Positions 1 through 7,239 of a DNA stretch of 17,359 nt are shown piece after piece (within the stretch, counting starts at the first letter, position 1; the number at the start of each line of letters is the position of its first letter). The stretch covers positions 1 through 17,359 of the forward strand of contig JAKSPX010000005.1 in the NCBI GenBank assembly GCA_024404415.1, in the 5' to 3' direction. A program made the position numbers and the translations under genes. The notes beneath the pieces are model-generated. The model was not told where the DNA came from and made no database searches. It saw nothing but the letters and a program-made list of their open reading frames with translations. The DNA is from Clostridia bacterium (GTDB lineage: Bacteria; Bacillota; Clostridia; Oscillospirales; QAMX01).

Positions 1-1
1 C

Positions 2-688
2 ATTATCTCCAAATGCAGTTTGGCTCCGACAGAGCTTTCGAGAGCCAATCTGATCAAAGAGGGAAAAGACGCGGCATCCGTTTACGTTACAGGGAACACC
101 GCCATTGACGCACTCAAAACCACCGTCCGTGAGGATTACACCCACCCCGAACTGGAATGGGCCAAGGGCAGTCGCCTGATCTTCATCACGGCGCACCGCC
201 GGGAAAACCTCGGCGAGCCGATGCACCACATGTTCCGCGCCATCCGCCGCGTCATGGAGGATCACCCCGACCTCAAGGCGCTCTACCCCATTCACATGAA
301 TCCACTTGTGCGCAAGGCGGCCGACGAGGAGCTCGGCGGATTTGACCGCATTCACATCGTGGAGCCGGTCGAAGTGCTGGACTGCCACAACCTGATGGCG
401 AGAAGCTTTCTGATCCTCACCGACTCCGGCGGCATTCAGGAGGAAGCGCCGTCGCTCGGCAAGCCTGTGCTCGTCATGCGCGACACCACCGAACGCCCGG
501 AGGGCATCAAGGCCGGGACGCTCAAGCTGGTCGGCACCGACGAGGCCACTATCTACGAGGAATTCAGCCGTCTCATCACCGATCCCTCCGCCTACGAAGC
601 TATGAGCCGCGCCTCCAACCCCTACGGCGACGGCCACGCCTCGGAGCGCATCGCGGACATCCTCTCCGGCAGAACTCCGCGCGACTGA
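2..688 (+). CDS. mnaA: UDP-N-acetylglucosamine 2-epimerase (non-hydrolysing), 5'-truncated by window edge
   Basis: It interconverts UDP-GlcNAc and UDP-ManNAc in the cytoplasm, supplying ManNAc for surface polysaccharide or teichoic-acid linkage units. The frame is open to the left edge: codons from base 2 read into the family motif APTELSRANL, so the TTG at 20 is not a true start and the N-terminal Rossmann domain lies outside the window. The visible roughly 228 residues are the C-terminal half of the GT-B-like fold. They include GNTAIDAL, the HRREN signature (about nt 194-208), YPIHMNP, the strongly conserved TDSGGIQEEAPSLGKPVL stretch and RDTTERPEG, which bind the UDP-sugar. The C-terminal NPYGDG motif is also typical. 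The match to the MnaA/WecB family is very close by recall. It heads the visible part of a polysaccharide cluster with a glycosyltransferase, flippase and polymerase. Whether the cell uses the name mnaA or wecB is a convention. Confidence 0.95.
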   Translation: MISKCSLAPTELSRANLIKEGKDAASVYVTGNTAIDALKTTVREDYTHPELEWAKGSRLIFITAHRRENLGEPMHHMFRAIRRVMEDHPDLKALYPIHMNPLVRKAADEELGGFDRIHIVEPVEVLDCHNLMARSFLILTDSGGIQEEAPSLGKPVLVMRDTTERPEGIKAGTLKLVGTDEATIYEEFSRLITDPSAYEAMSRASNPYGDGHASERIADILSGRTPRD

Positions 689-706
689 ATCTGATATCGT
701 TTTTTC

Positions 707-737
707 GATCCCGATAGAAGATTCTGTCGGGATCTTT
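707..737 (+). terminator. Hairpin after the epimerase gene, possible intrinsic terminator
   Basis: Arms 707-717 (GATCCCGATAG) and 724-734 (CTGTCGGGATC) pair over 11 bp with one G-T wobble and a 6-nt loop. A short T run (TTTC) follows. The T tract is weak, so termination may be partial. It lies 18 nt after the epimerase stop and 35 nt before the glycosyltransferase start, so it could separate the epimerase from the three genes downstream or set their relative level. Confidence 0.5.
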
Positions 738-768
738 CTACATATATTATGGAAAGGCAGGCCGACAT

Positions 769-1914
769 TTGAACGTACTTGTTATCAGCTATTTCGGCCT
801 ATATAATGACCTCACCGCCTCCTTTGTGCACAATCAGGTCAAAGCGCTGGTCTCCGCCAGCTGCCGCGTCCGGGTGCTCATTCCCGAGGTCTTCGGGAAA
901 ACGGGCTTCGGCGGCGAAAAATTCCTCCCGTTTTTGAAGGAAACCTCCGTCGACGGCGCGGAATTATACTATTTCCGCCATTTTTCCCTTTCGCGTCTCG
1001 GGCGCACGGGTGGAAACGCCAGGCTCGCCATCGCGTCGCTTGCCCCGATCCTTTCCAGAGTCACAAAGGGTTTCAAGCCCGATATCATCCACGCCCACAC
1101 GCTGGGGTATGACAGCATCATCGGCGCGTGGCTCAAAAAGAAATTTTCCTGCCCGCTCGTCGTCACCACCCACGGCACCGACGCCGCCCGCCCTTTGGAA
1201 AACGGGCAGGGGGCGCTTCTGAAAGCGTGGTGCGACGCCTCTGACGCCGTCGTGGCCGTCAGCTCGGCGCTCCGGGACAAAATGCTTTCCGCCTCCCCCG
1301 AAAAGACGCCCCGCGTCATCCTGAACGGTTTTGAAGCTCACGCGCTCCCGCAGGATGATATCGTCCGCGACCCCTTCCGCCTCATTCAGGTCGGACATCT
1401 GATCCCCTCCAAGCGCTTCGACGTCACCATCCGCGCTCTCGCGCTTCTCAAAAAGGACTTCCCTGCCCTTTCTCTCTCCGTCATCGGGGAAGGGGCGGAG
1501 CGCGCGCAGCTGGAAGCTCTCCGGGACGAGCTGGGATTACACGATTCCGTGCATTTCCTCGGGAAACTTCCGAATGCAGAAGTCCTCCGCGAGATGTGCG
1601 CTTCCTCCTTCTACGTCATGGCCAGCAAGCCCGAGGGCTTCGGCATCGTCTACACCGAGGCCATGTCCTCCGGCTGCCTCACCATCGGCACCGAGGGGGA
1701 AGGCATTGCCGACCTCATCCGCTCCGGCGAAAACGGCTACCTCGTGCCGGTGGACGATCCCGCCGCCATCCGGGACGTGATCGCCGCCTCTCTTCTTGCC
1801 CCCGAAAAGGCCGCCCTGATCGCTGCGCGCGGAAAAGAGGACGCCCTTCACCTCACCTGGGAGTCCAACGCCCAACAATATCTCCGCCTTTATCGGGAGC
1901 TTCTCGCCTCCTGA
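769..1914 (+). CDS. GT4-family glycosyltransferase (GT-B fold)
   Basis: A cytoplasmic or membrane-associated glycosyltransferase of 381 residues, a normal length for CAZy family GT4. It is expected to move a sugar from a nucleotide donor to a lipid-linked acceptor with retention of configuration. The N-terminal domain starts with MNVLVISYFGLYNDL and carries the acceptor-side HAHTLGYDS and THGTD motifs (about residues 110-135). The C-terminal donor domain has the VGHLIPSKRF motif and the retaining-GT4 E-x7-E signature, with Glu289 and Glu297 in KPEGFGIVYTEAMSSG. The start is TTG at 769; a purine-rich GGAAAGG site at 751-757 lies about 11 nt upstream, and no in-frame ATG fits better. It sits between the epimerase and the flippase, so it most likely adds one sugar of the repeat unit. 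The donor and linkage cannot be read from sequence. Confidence 0.92.
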   Translation: MNVLVISYFGLYNDLTASFVHNQVKALVSASCRVRVLIPEVFGKTGFGGEKFLPFLKETSVDGAELYYFRHFSLSRLGRTGGNARLAIASLAPILSRVTKGFKPDIIHAHTLGYDSIIGAWLKKKFSCPLVVTTHGTDAARPLENGQGALLKAWCDASDAVVAVSSALRDKMLSASPEKTPRVILNGFEAHALPQDDIVRDPFRLIQVGHLIPSKRFDVTIRALALLKKDFPALSLSVIGEGAERAQLEALRDELGLHDSVHFLGKLPNAEVLREMCASSFYVMASKPEGFGIVYTEAMSSGCLTIGTEGEGIADLIRSGENGYLVPVDDPAAIRDVIAASLLAPEKAALIAARGKEDALHLTWESNAQQYLRLYRELLAS

Positions 1915-1938
1915 TCCCACCCACCATAAGGATCTTCT

Positions 1939-3345
1939 ATGAAAGCATTGCTCAAGAAATTAGGCGAGTTCTCTATCGGCCCGCTGTTTGCCGCTCTTGT
2001 CGGCTTCATCACGGTGCCGCTCGTCACCCACATCATCAGCGTCGAGGAATACGCGCGCGCCAGCATGTTCACGCTCGCGCAGACCACCATCGCGCTCTTC
2101 CTCTACCTCGGCATGGACCAGGCCTTTGTGCGCGAATTTCACGAGGGCGAGGAGCCCGGGAAATTGCTCTCCAACGCCATGCTGCTCCCGGCCATCTTCA
2201 CCGTCATACTGGACGCGGTGCTTCTCTTAATGCGCTCGCAGGTCAGCATCTGGCTTTTCGACACGCCCGATGAGCACCTCGCCATCTACGCCCTCGCTCT
2301 GCTCTTCCCCGCCATGCTCTGTGAGCGATTCGCGCTGGTGAAACTGCGCATGGAGGAAAGGGGCTTTGCCTACTCCTTCTTCACCGTTCTTCTGAAAATA
2401 CTGACGCTGGTCTTCACGCTCCTTCTGCTCCTCGGGTACGAAAAGAGCTTCCGCAGTGTCGTTTACGCCCTGTCGCTCGCCGAGATCATCTGCGGTATCG
2501 TGCTCTTCGTGCTCCTGATCGCGAAAACCAGACTTTCTTTCCATTCGCTCGACCGCAAGCTGATGAGCCGTATGCTCCGTTACGGTCTTCCGCTGATCCC
2601 GGCCTCGGCATTGATGTGGATCCTCACCTCCATGGATAAGACCATGCTCAGAAGCATGTCCACCTACACCGAGCTGGGACTTTATTCCGGCGCCTTCAAG
2701 ATCGTTTCGGCGCTCTCCATCCTGCAGACCTGCTTCACCCTCTTCTGGACGCCGCTTTCCTACCGTTGGTATCAGGCCGACGTCGACAAACGCAACTTCT
2801 CCACGGTGATGCATCTGGTGGCCTTCGGCATGACCTGCCTCTGCCTGATACTGCTTCTGGCTAAGGACCTCGTCGCCTGGGTGCTCGGTGCCCAATTTGC
2901 CCAGGCTATCTATATTTTCCCCTTTATCATGCTGCACCCGATCATGTACACCATGTCGGAGACCACCGTGATGGGCATCAGCTTCCAGCGCCGCACCGGC
3001 AACAACATCATCACCTCGGCGCTCGCCGGCATCTTCAACACCGTATTGAACCTCGCCCTCATCCCGGTCCTCGGGGCCAAGGGCGCGGCCATTGCCACCG
3101 GCATTTCCTACATCGTCTTCTTCTGGGCGCGCACGCTCATTTCCCGCAGCCTCTGGTGGGCTTTCCCGGTCGGGCAGTACGTCCTTTATACGCTTGTCAT
3201 CCTCATCAACTGCGCGCTCCACACCTTCCAGACCGGCTGGATCCCCTACACCGTCTCCGCCGCGAGTCTGCTTTTAGTCGCCCTTGTGAACCTCAAAACG
3301 CTCCTCGGCGACCTCCGCTTCCTGAAAAACGATATTCAGGAATAA
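1939..3345 (+). CDS. Wzx-type polysaccharide flippase (MOP superfamily, oligosaccharyl-lipid)
   Basis: An integral membrane protein of 468 residues, the usual size for Wzx/RfbX flippases, with about 12-14 hydrophobic segments through its length. The N-terminus (KKLGEFSIGPLFAALVGFIT, then THIISVEEYARA) is the typical first helix and loop of this family, where a short positively charged tail leads into a helix followed by the conserved E-Y-A region. Charged residues inside mid-membrane segments, such as MDKTMLR near residue 233, are also typical. It is expected to flip undecaprenyl-pyrophosphate-linked oligosaccharide across the cytoplasmic membrane. An AAGGA ribosome binding site lies 6 nt before the ATG, 24 nt after the glycosyltransferase stop, so the two genes are probably co-transcribed. 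Substrate specificity is not visible. MATE drug exporters share the superfamily but the gene context favours a glycan substrate. Confidence 0.9.
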   Translation: MKALLKKLGEFSIGPLFAALVGFITVPLVTHIISVEEYARASMFTLAQTTIALFLYLGMDQAFVREFHEGEEPGKLLSNAMLLPAIFTVILDAVLLLMRSQVSIWLFDTPDEHLAIYALALLFPAMLCERFALVKLRMEERGFAYSFFTVLLKILTLVFTLLLLLGYEKSFRSVVYALSLAEIICGIVLFVLLIAKTRLSFHSLDRKLMSRMLRYGLPLIPASALMWILTSMDKTMLRSMSTYTELGLYSGAFKIVSALSILQTCFTLFWTPLSYRWYQADVDKRNFSTVMHLVAFGMTCLCLILLLAKDLVAWVLGAQFAQAIYIFPFIMLHPIMYTMSETTVMGISFQRRTGNNIITSALAGIFNTVLNLALIPVLGAKGAAIATGISYIVFFWARTLISRSLWWAFPVGQYVLYTLVILINCALHTFQTGWIPYTVSAASLLLVALVNLKTLLGDLRFLKNDIQE

Positions 3346-3380
3346 ATTCACCTTATTCCAATGCAAAGGAGGGTCATTTC

Positions 3381-4811
3381 ATGGCAAATAGTGATCATTT
3401 CTCCGAAAAATGCGGGATGAACACCGTTTTGCGCGTTTTCTGGGTCCTGACGGTCGTATCCGCTTTCACGGGCTCGTGTCTCCTCTCGGTCAGCTTCCCC
3501 GTGATCGGTACCCTGTTCCCGTTCCGCGTCTTTTTGCCCCTCACCGCGCTTTTTACCCTGATCGCCTGCATACGGAACAGGGAAAACCCATGGAAGGACG
3601 CCTCTCTGCTCGAAAAAAGCTGCGCTGTCTTCGCGCTTTCCCTTTTTCTTTACGGCTGCGTGTCGCTTTTCCGTGCCGTTGACTTCACCCACACCTTCCA
3701 TCGTTTCTTCAACCTGATCTTCGATATGGTCTTCTTCCTGCTGCTCCTTTATTATATGAAGAAGCCCTCCTTCCGCAAGCTCACCGTCATCCTCTGCTAT
3801 GTTCTCCTCTTCACGCTCTCCCTTGTCGCTTTTTACGAGATCTACAACGGCGGCATTTTCTTCGACAAATATGACACCTACAAGCGTCTTTTCATGATGG
3901 ATCGCCTCTGCCAGTGGCCGACGCTCACCTTTGCCAACTGCAACGACCTCGCCATGGCTCTGGTCTTCCTCCTCTCCATTCTGGCCTCTGACCTTTACCT
4001 CAGCCCGACGGTCACGCGCGGCAAGACCATCCTCTTTTCTCTTGCCTCGGCTCTTGTATATTTTCACACCGTCTCCACCACCTCCCGCCTCAGCCGCTAC
4101 TCCTTCTTCATTCTGATGGCGGCTCTGCTACTCATCTTCCTTCTCAGAAAGCCCCGCTTCTTTGTTTTACCCGTCCTGCTGATCACCGCCATTCTCGCCA
4201 CGCAGTTTGTCACCCAGTATCACAAGGTCATCCGGCCTTATTATGAATATCGGGTCGCCCTGCGCGCTTACGAGTCGGCAGGCGGGACGGGAGCAGATGC
4301 GCCCGTGCTGGACATCAAGAGCGAAGAATCCCTGATGGAACAGTTCATCAACGCCGACGAAGAGGGCAACACGGTGCTGCGCAACGACACGAGCGCCGGT
4401 TGGCGTATGCATCTGCTGCTGCACGCCTTCCGCTGTTTCAAGGAATCCTACGCTCTCGGCGTCGGACTCGGCAACACCGAGATGCTGGCCCGGGATCGGA
4501 TGGTCACCGGCGACGCCGGGATCTACGCCAACCACTGCTTCCTTGTGCGCCTGATCGCCGACTGCGGGATCTTCGCGCTGCTCCCGCTCGTCTTCATCGT
4601 GCTTTTGCTCATCCAGAAGATCGTGGCCATTTTCAAAGCGAAAAACCGCCGCGCGGCGGTCTGCGGCATCCTTCTTTCTGCCATGCTGATCCTTTACCCC
4701 GTCCTTTCCACTGCCTCCTCCGACGCGCAGGATTCCGCCGCCATGTGGATGTTCCTCGCCTTCCTCGTCACGCTTGCCGTGGAAAATGTCCCTAAGAAGA
4801 TGCAGGAATAA
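3381..4811 (+). CDS. O-antigen ligase / Wzy-type polymerase family membrane protein
   Basis: An integral membrane protein of 476 residues with about 10-12 hydrophobic segments and one long extracytoplasmic loop late in the chain (about residues 285-385). The loop ends in the signature of the Wzy_C/O-antigen-ligase family (Pfam PF04932): a W-R pair in SAGWRMHLLL, then GVGLGNTE, then the Asn-His of YANHCFLVRLIADCGIF leading into the next helix. These proteins polymerise flipped repeat units or ligate polymer to an acceptor at the outer face of the membrane. The start is set by a strong AAAGGAGGG site at 3365-3373, 7 nt before the ATG at 3381. The frame is open further upstream, but that stretch overlaps the flippase gene in another frame and has no ribosome site. 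Placement directly after the flippase fits a Wzx/Wzy pathway. Polymerase versus ligase cannot be settled from sequence, and no chain-length regulator is visible. Confidence 0.88.
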   Translation: MANSDHFSEKCGMNTVLRVFWVLTVVSAFTGSCLLSVSFPVIGTLFPFRVFLPLTALFTLIACIRNRENPWKDASLLEKSCAVFALSLFLYGCVSLFRAVDFTHTFHRFFNLIFDMVFFLLLLYYMKKPSFRKLTVILCYVLLFTLSLVAFYEIYNGGIFFDKYDTYKRLFMMDRLCQWPTLTFANCNDLAMALVFLLSILASDLYLSPTVTRGKTILFSLASALVYFHTVSTTSRLSRYSFFILMAALLLIFLLRKPRFFVLPVLLITAILATQFVTQYHKVIRPYYEYRVALRAYESAGGTGADAPVLDIKSEESLMEQFINADEEGNTVLRNDTSAGWRMHLLLHAFRCFKESYALGVGLGNTEMLARDRMVTGDAGIYANHCFLVRLIADCGIFALLPLVFIVLLLIQKIVAIFKAKNRRAAVCGILLSAMLILYPVLSTASSDAQDSAAMWMFLAFLVTLAVENVPKKMQE

Positions 4812-4824
4812 ATTGAAAAATTAC

Positions 4825-4855
4825 GCCGGGCACCCGTAAGTGTCCGGCATTTTTT
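4825..4855. terminator. Bidirectional intrinsic terminator between convergent genes
   Basis: Arms 4825-4833 (GCCGGGCAC) and 4840-4848 (GTGTCCGGC) pair over 9 bp with one wobble around a 6-nt loop. The right side continues with a T-rich tract (4850-4855). The left side is preceded by AAAAA, which reads as a U run on the minus strand. It therefore serves both the polymerase gene ending at 4811 and the U32 gene ending at 4854 from the other side. Confidence 0.88.
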
Positions 4856-6062
4856 ATTCGCTTTTCATTCTGAGCATATCTCCCGGTTCCGCTTTGAGGG
4901 GACAGGCAAGCTTTAATTTCTGCCTCGGGTGCGGCGCGCGCTCCACGGCGTTTCCTTCCGTATCCTCCATGCCCGTCACGGTGAAGCTCCCGCCCGGAAT
5001 ACCCGGCGCGAGAAGTTCCAGTTCGTCGCCTGAGGAGAAGAGGTTCCGCTGTTCGATCTCCAGATACCCCTCCCCGACACCCGTCACGACCGCCGCGATC
5101 TTCTTTTTCTGGCGGTAAAGGCCGTCGTTATAGGGCTCGGCCTGCTCTTTTCCGAAATAGAAGCCGCTGGAATAGGGACGGTGGGAGGCGCATTCCAGCT
5201 CCTCCCGGCAAACCGCCGGGGATGCCAGCCCATCGAGCTTCATCCGGTAGGCGCGCACGACGGTGGCGATATAGTAAGGCGTTTTCATGCGCCCCTCGAT
5301 CTTCAGCGAGCTGACCCCGGCCCTGACGATGTCCTCCACGAAGTCGACGGTATTGAGGTCGTGGGAGGAGAGGATGGCGCTGTACCCATCCTCCTCGGCG
5401 ATGGGGAAATATTCGCCCGGCCTCTTTTCCTCGGTGAGGGCATAATTCCAGCGGCAGGGCTGGGCACATTCGCCGCGGTTGCCGCTGCGGGAAGCCATGA
5501 AAGAGGAGATCAGGCACCGGCCGGAGTAGGCCATGCACATCGCGCCGTGAATGAAGGCCTCCAGTTCCAAAGTCGGCGGCGTTTTCGCGCGGATCTCCGC
5601 GATATCTTCAAGGGTCGCCTCGCGCCCGAGCACGATCCTTTTGCACCCGAGGTCGTGAAAGACTCTGGCGGCGGCGTAATTCTGGCAGTTGGCCTGCGTG
5701 CTCAGGTGGATATCCAGCCGCGGCTCTGCCTTTTTAAAGACGTCGATCACGCCGATATCCGAGATGATGGCCGCGTCGGCCCCTATTTCATATAAATAGC
5801 GGGCGTAGTCCCCGAGTCTTCCGATCTCCTGATTCTTCGCAAAGCAGTTGACTGTGACGTAGAGCTTTTTCCCCGCCTTGTGCACAACCTTTGCCGCCTC
5901 GGCGAGCATTTGGTCGTCAAAGCCGACGTTTCCGGCGCGGAGCTGCATGAAGCTTCCGCCCAGATAGACCGCGTCCGCGCCGAAGCGCAGCGCTGTTTTC
6001 AAGGCTTCCATGCTCCCGGCGGGCGCAAGCAGTTCGGCTTTCTTGTTTTCAGGCATTTCCAT
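4854..6062 (-). CDS. U32-family peptidase-like protein (possible RNA-hydroxylation factor)
   Basis: A protein of 402 residues. The N-terminus ELLAPAGSMEALKTALRFGADAVYLGG is the standard opening of U32 proteins, a TIM-barrel-like domain. The family signature EAFIHGAMCMAYSGRCLIS sits at residues 168-186, followed by SGNRGECAQPCRW. Cys176, Cys183, Cys199 and Cys203 are the conserved cysteine set, which in the relatives TrhP and RlhA is thought to hold an Fe-S cluster. Those relatives are needed for hydroxylation of tRNA uridine-34 or of 23S rRNA C2501; others were described as collagenases. The length, with a C-terminal beta-domain, is closer to the TrhP/YegQ type than to the long type. The start at 6062 is chosen because GGGAG lies 5 nt upstream; a further in-frame ATG at 6089 has no ribosome site and lies inside a hairpin. 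Exact substrate is uncertain. Confidence 0.9.
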   Translation of the reverse strand: MEMPENKKAELLAPAGSMEALKTALRFGADAVYLGGSFMQLRAGNVGFDDQMLAEAAKVVHKAGKKLYVTVNCFAKNQEIGRLGDYARYLYEIGADAAIISDIGVIDVFKKAEPRLDIHLSTQANCQNYAAARVFHDLGCKRIVLGREATLEDIAEIRAKTPPTLELEAFIHGAMCMAYSGRCLISSFMASRSGNRGECAQPCRWNYALTEEKRPGEYFPIAEEDGYSAILSSHDLNTVDFVEDIVRAGVSSLKIEGRMKTPYYIATVVRAYRMKLDGLASPAVCREELECASHRPYSSGFYFGKEQAEPYNDGLYRQKKKIAAVVTGVGEGYLEIEQRNLFSSGDELELLAPGIPGGSFTVTGMEDTEGNAVERAPHPRQKLKLACPLKAEPGDMLRMKSE

Positions 6063-6081
6063 AACGTCTCCCGTGAATACG

Positions 6082-6110
6082 TAAGGCAAAGCCGGAGTGG
6101 CTTTGCCTTA
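6082..6110 (-). terminator. Perfect 12-bp stem-loop between two minus-strand genes
   Basis: TAAGGCAAAGCC (6082-6093) and GGCTTTGCCTTA (6099-6110) are perfectly complementary around a 5-nt loop. It lies 9 nt past the stop of the zinc-ribbon gene and 19 nt before the chosen U32 start. On the minus strand no U run follows the stem (the sequence continues CGTATTCA), so it is not a textbook terminator. It may be a partial terminator or an RNA-stability element. Confidence 0.5.
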
Positions 6111-6119
6111 TCGGTGTTT

Positions 6120-6434
6120 TTACTTCTTGCGGAAAAGGGAAAGGAGCTTATCAAGGCCCTTCGGCTCTTCCTTGGCCGCCGGAGCGGGTGCTTTCGGCTG
6201 TTCGGCGGGCTTCTTCGGCTCGCTCACCGGCTTTTTCGCGGGAGCGGGTTTCTTTTCCGCCGGAGCCGCGGGCTTGGCTTCCTTCTTCGGAGCCGAGCAC
6301 TTCGGGCACTTGCCGTCTTCCAGCTTGGTGCCGCAGTCCGCACAATACTTCAATCCGTTGCCGCAGGTCACGCCGCAGAACGTGCACACTTCCTGATTAT
6401 TTTCCAGTTCTTTGCCGCAGTTTTTGCAATACAT
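6120..6434 (-). CDS. Small double zinc-ribbon protein with Ala/Pro/Lys-rich tail
   Basis: A 104-residue protein. Two CxxC...CxxC zinc ribbons occupy residues 3-20 (Cys3, Cys6, Cys17, Cys20) and 31-46 (Cys31, Cys34, Cys43, Cys46), with an extra Cys24 between them. They are followed by a low-complexity linker of Ala, Pro, Lys and Glu (about 48-92) and a short amphipathic C-terminal end LDKLLSLFRKK. No signal peptide or membrane helix is visible, so it is probably cytoplasmic. Zinc ribbons of this kind (PF13240/PF13248-like) are common in Firmicutes as N-terminal modules of membrane proteins; here the module stands alone. A GGGAAGG ribosome site lies 9 nt before the ATG. I do not recognise a specific function; binding to nucleic acid, ribosomes or a protein partner is possible. 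It shares its direction with the U32 gene, but a stem-loop separates them. Confidence 0.85.
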   Translation of the reverse strand: MYCKNCGKELENNQEVCTFCGVTCGNGLKYCADCGTKLEDGKCPKCSAPKKEAKPAAPAEKKPAPAKKPVSEPKKPAEQPKAPAPAAKEEPKGLDKLLSLFRKK

Positions 6435-6489
6435 ATCCGTTTACCTTCCCATGTCCATAATGATACCGCTCAAGGGATCTTCATCAGGT

Positions 6490-6495
6490 ATTATA
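6490..6495 (-). promoter_or_regulatory. Candidate -10 box for the zinc-ribbon gene
   Basis: A perfect TATAAT on the minus strand lies about 55 nt upstream of the zinc-ribbon start, within an AT-rich patch of repeated TATACT/TATATA. A TTGAAA lies at 6523-6528 but at poor spacing (27 nt to this box, 20 nt to a neighbouring TATACT), so the exact promoter is uncertain. Confidence 0.4.
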
Positions 6496-6588
6496 TAGTA
6501 TAGTATCACTTTCCGCAGCCGTTTTCAAGAGCGCTTTTGCGAAAATACGCCGATATTCCGCCATAATCGCGTTTTTGCGCGTCGCAGC

Positions 6589-6617
6589 TTGCACAAAAAG
6601 AAAAAATATTGTATAAT
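6589..6617 (+). promoter_or_regulatory. Sigma-A-type promoter for the uracil-DNA glycosylase gene
   Basis: TTGCAC (6589-6594) is separated by exactly 17 nt of A-rich sequence from a perfect TATAAT (6612-6617). Transcription would begin near 6624, giving a leader of about 33 nt before the ATG at 6657. This promoter faces the zinc-ribbon gene divergently across a 222-bp intergenic region. Confidence 0.85.
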
Positions 6618-6656
6618 ACTCTCTACTGACTAATCCCCGTGAAAGGAGTCCTTTTC

Positions 6657-7223
6657 ATGCCAAGCTGGGAAGAACTGAGAGAGACCTGCCTCGCCTGCCA
6701 GAAATGCCGCCTCGCCGAGACCCGCACCAACGTCGTTTTCGGCGTCGGGAACGAGAATTCCCCGATCCTCTTCATCGGTGAAGGCCCCGGCGAACAGGAA
6801 GACCTGAAGGGAGAGCCGTTTGTCGGCCGCGCCGGCAAGCTGCTCGACGATATGCTCGGCATCATCGGTCTCGACCGCACCAAGGTCTACATCGCCAACA
6901 TCGTCAAATGCCGTCCGCCGCAGAACCGCGACCCGCTTCCCGACGAGCAGGAGGCCTGCATCGGCTATCTGCGCGCGCAGACCGCCCTCCTCCGCCCGAA
7001 GATCATCGTCTGCCTCGGGCGCATCGCCGCCATGAAGATCATCACCCCCGATTTTCACATCACGCGCGACCACGGCAAGTGGTATGACCGCGCGGGCGTG
7101 CGCATGATGGCGCTTTATCACCCCGCGGCGCTTCTCCGCGACCCGCGTCGCAAGGCCGAGACGCTTCCTGACCTTCTGGCCATCGAAGAAGAACTGAAAA
7201 AAATCGCCGGAACGGCGGAATGA
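6657..7223 (+). CDS. Family-4 uracil-DNA glycosylase (Fe-S)
   Basis: A DNA-repair enzyme of 188 residues that removes uracil from DNA by cleaving the N-glycosidic bond. The four Fe-S cluster cysteines of family 4 are present: Cys14 and Cys17 (CQKC), Cys85 in IVKCRPPQNRDP and Cys101. The active-site motif GEGPGEQED is at 41-49, in place of the family-1 GQDPYH. The C-terminal DNA-minor-groove motif HPAALLR starts at His155. Length and cysteine spacing match the thermophile prototypes closely. The start is ATG 6657, 8 nt after AAAGGAG (6642-6648); an in-frame GTG at 6639 lies upstream of that ribosome site and is rejected. A strong promoter precedes it, and the phosphodiesterase-like gene follows 16 nt later, probably in the same transcript. 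The separate ung-type enzyme cannot be assessed here. Confidence 0.95.
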   Translation: MPSWEELRETCLACQKCRLAETRTNVVFGVGNENSPILFIGEGPGEQEDLKGEPFVGRAGKLLDDMLGIIGLDRTKVYIANIVKCRPPQNRDPLPDEQEACIGYLRAQTALLRPKIIVCLGRIAAMKIITPDFHITRDHGKWYDRAGVRMMALYHPAALLRDPRRKAETLPDLLAIEEELKKIAGTAE

Positions 7224-7239
7224 GAAAGGCCAAAGAGAT

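Noticed and set aside
2227..3222. 331-codon minus-strand open frame inside the flippase gene
   Set aside because: Its charged composition without domains is a typical antisense shadow of a membrane protein gene, and there is no supporting ribosome site.
3156..3380. Longer N-terminus for the O-antigen ligase/polymerase gene
   Set aside because: The upstream open frame overlaps the flippase gene in another frame and has no ribosome site; AAAGGAGGG sits at the correct distance from ATG 3381.
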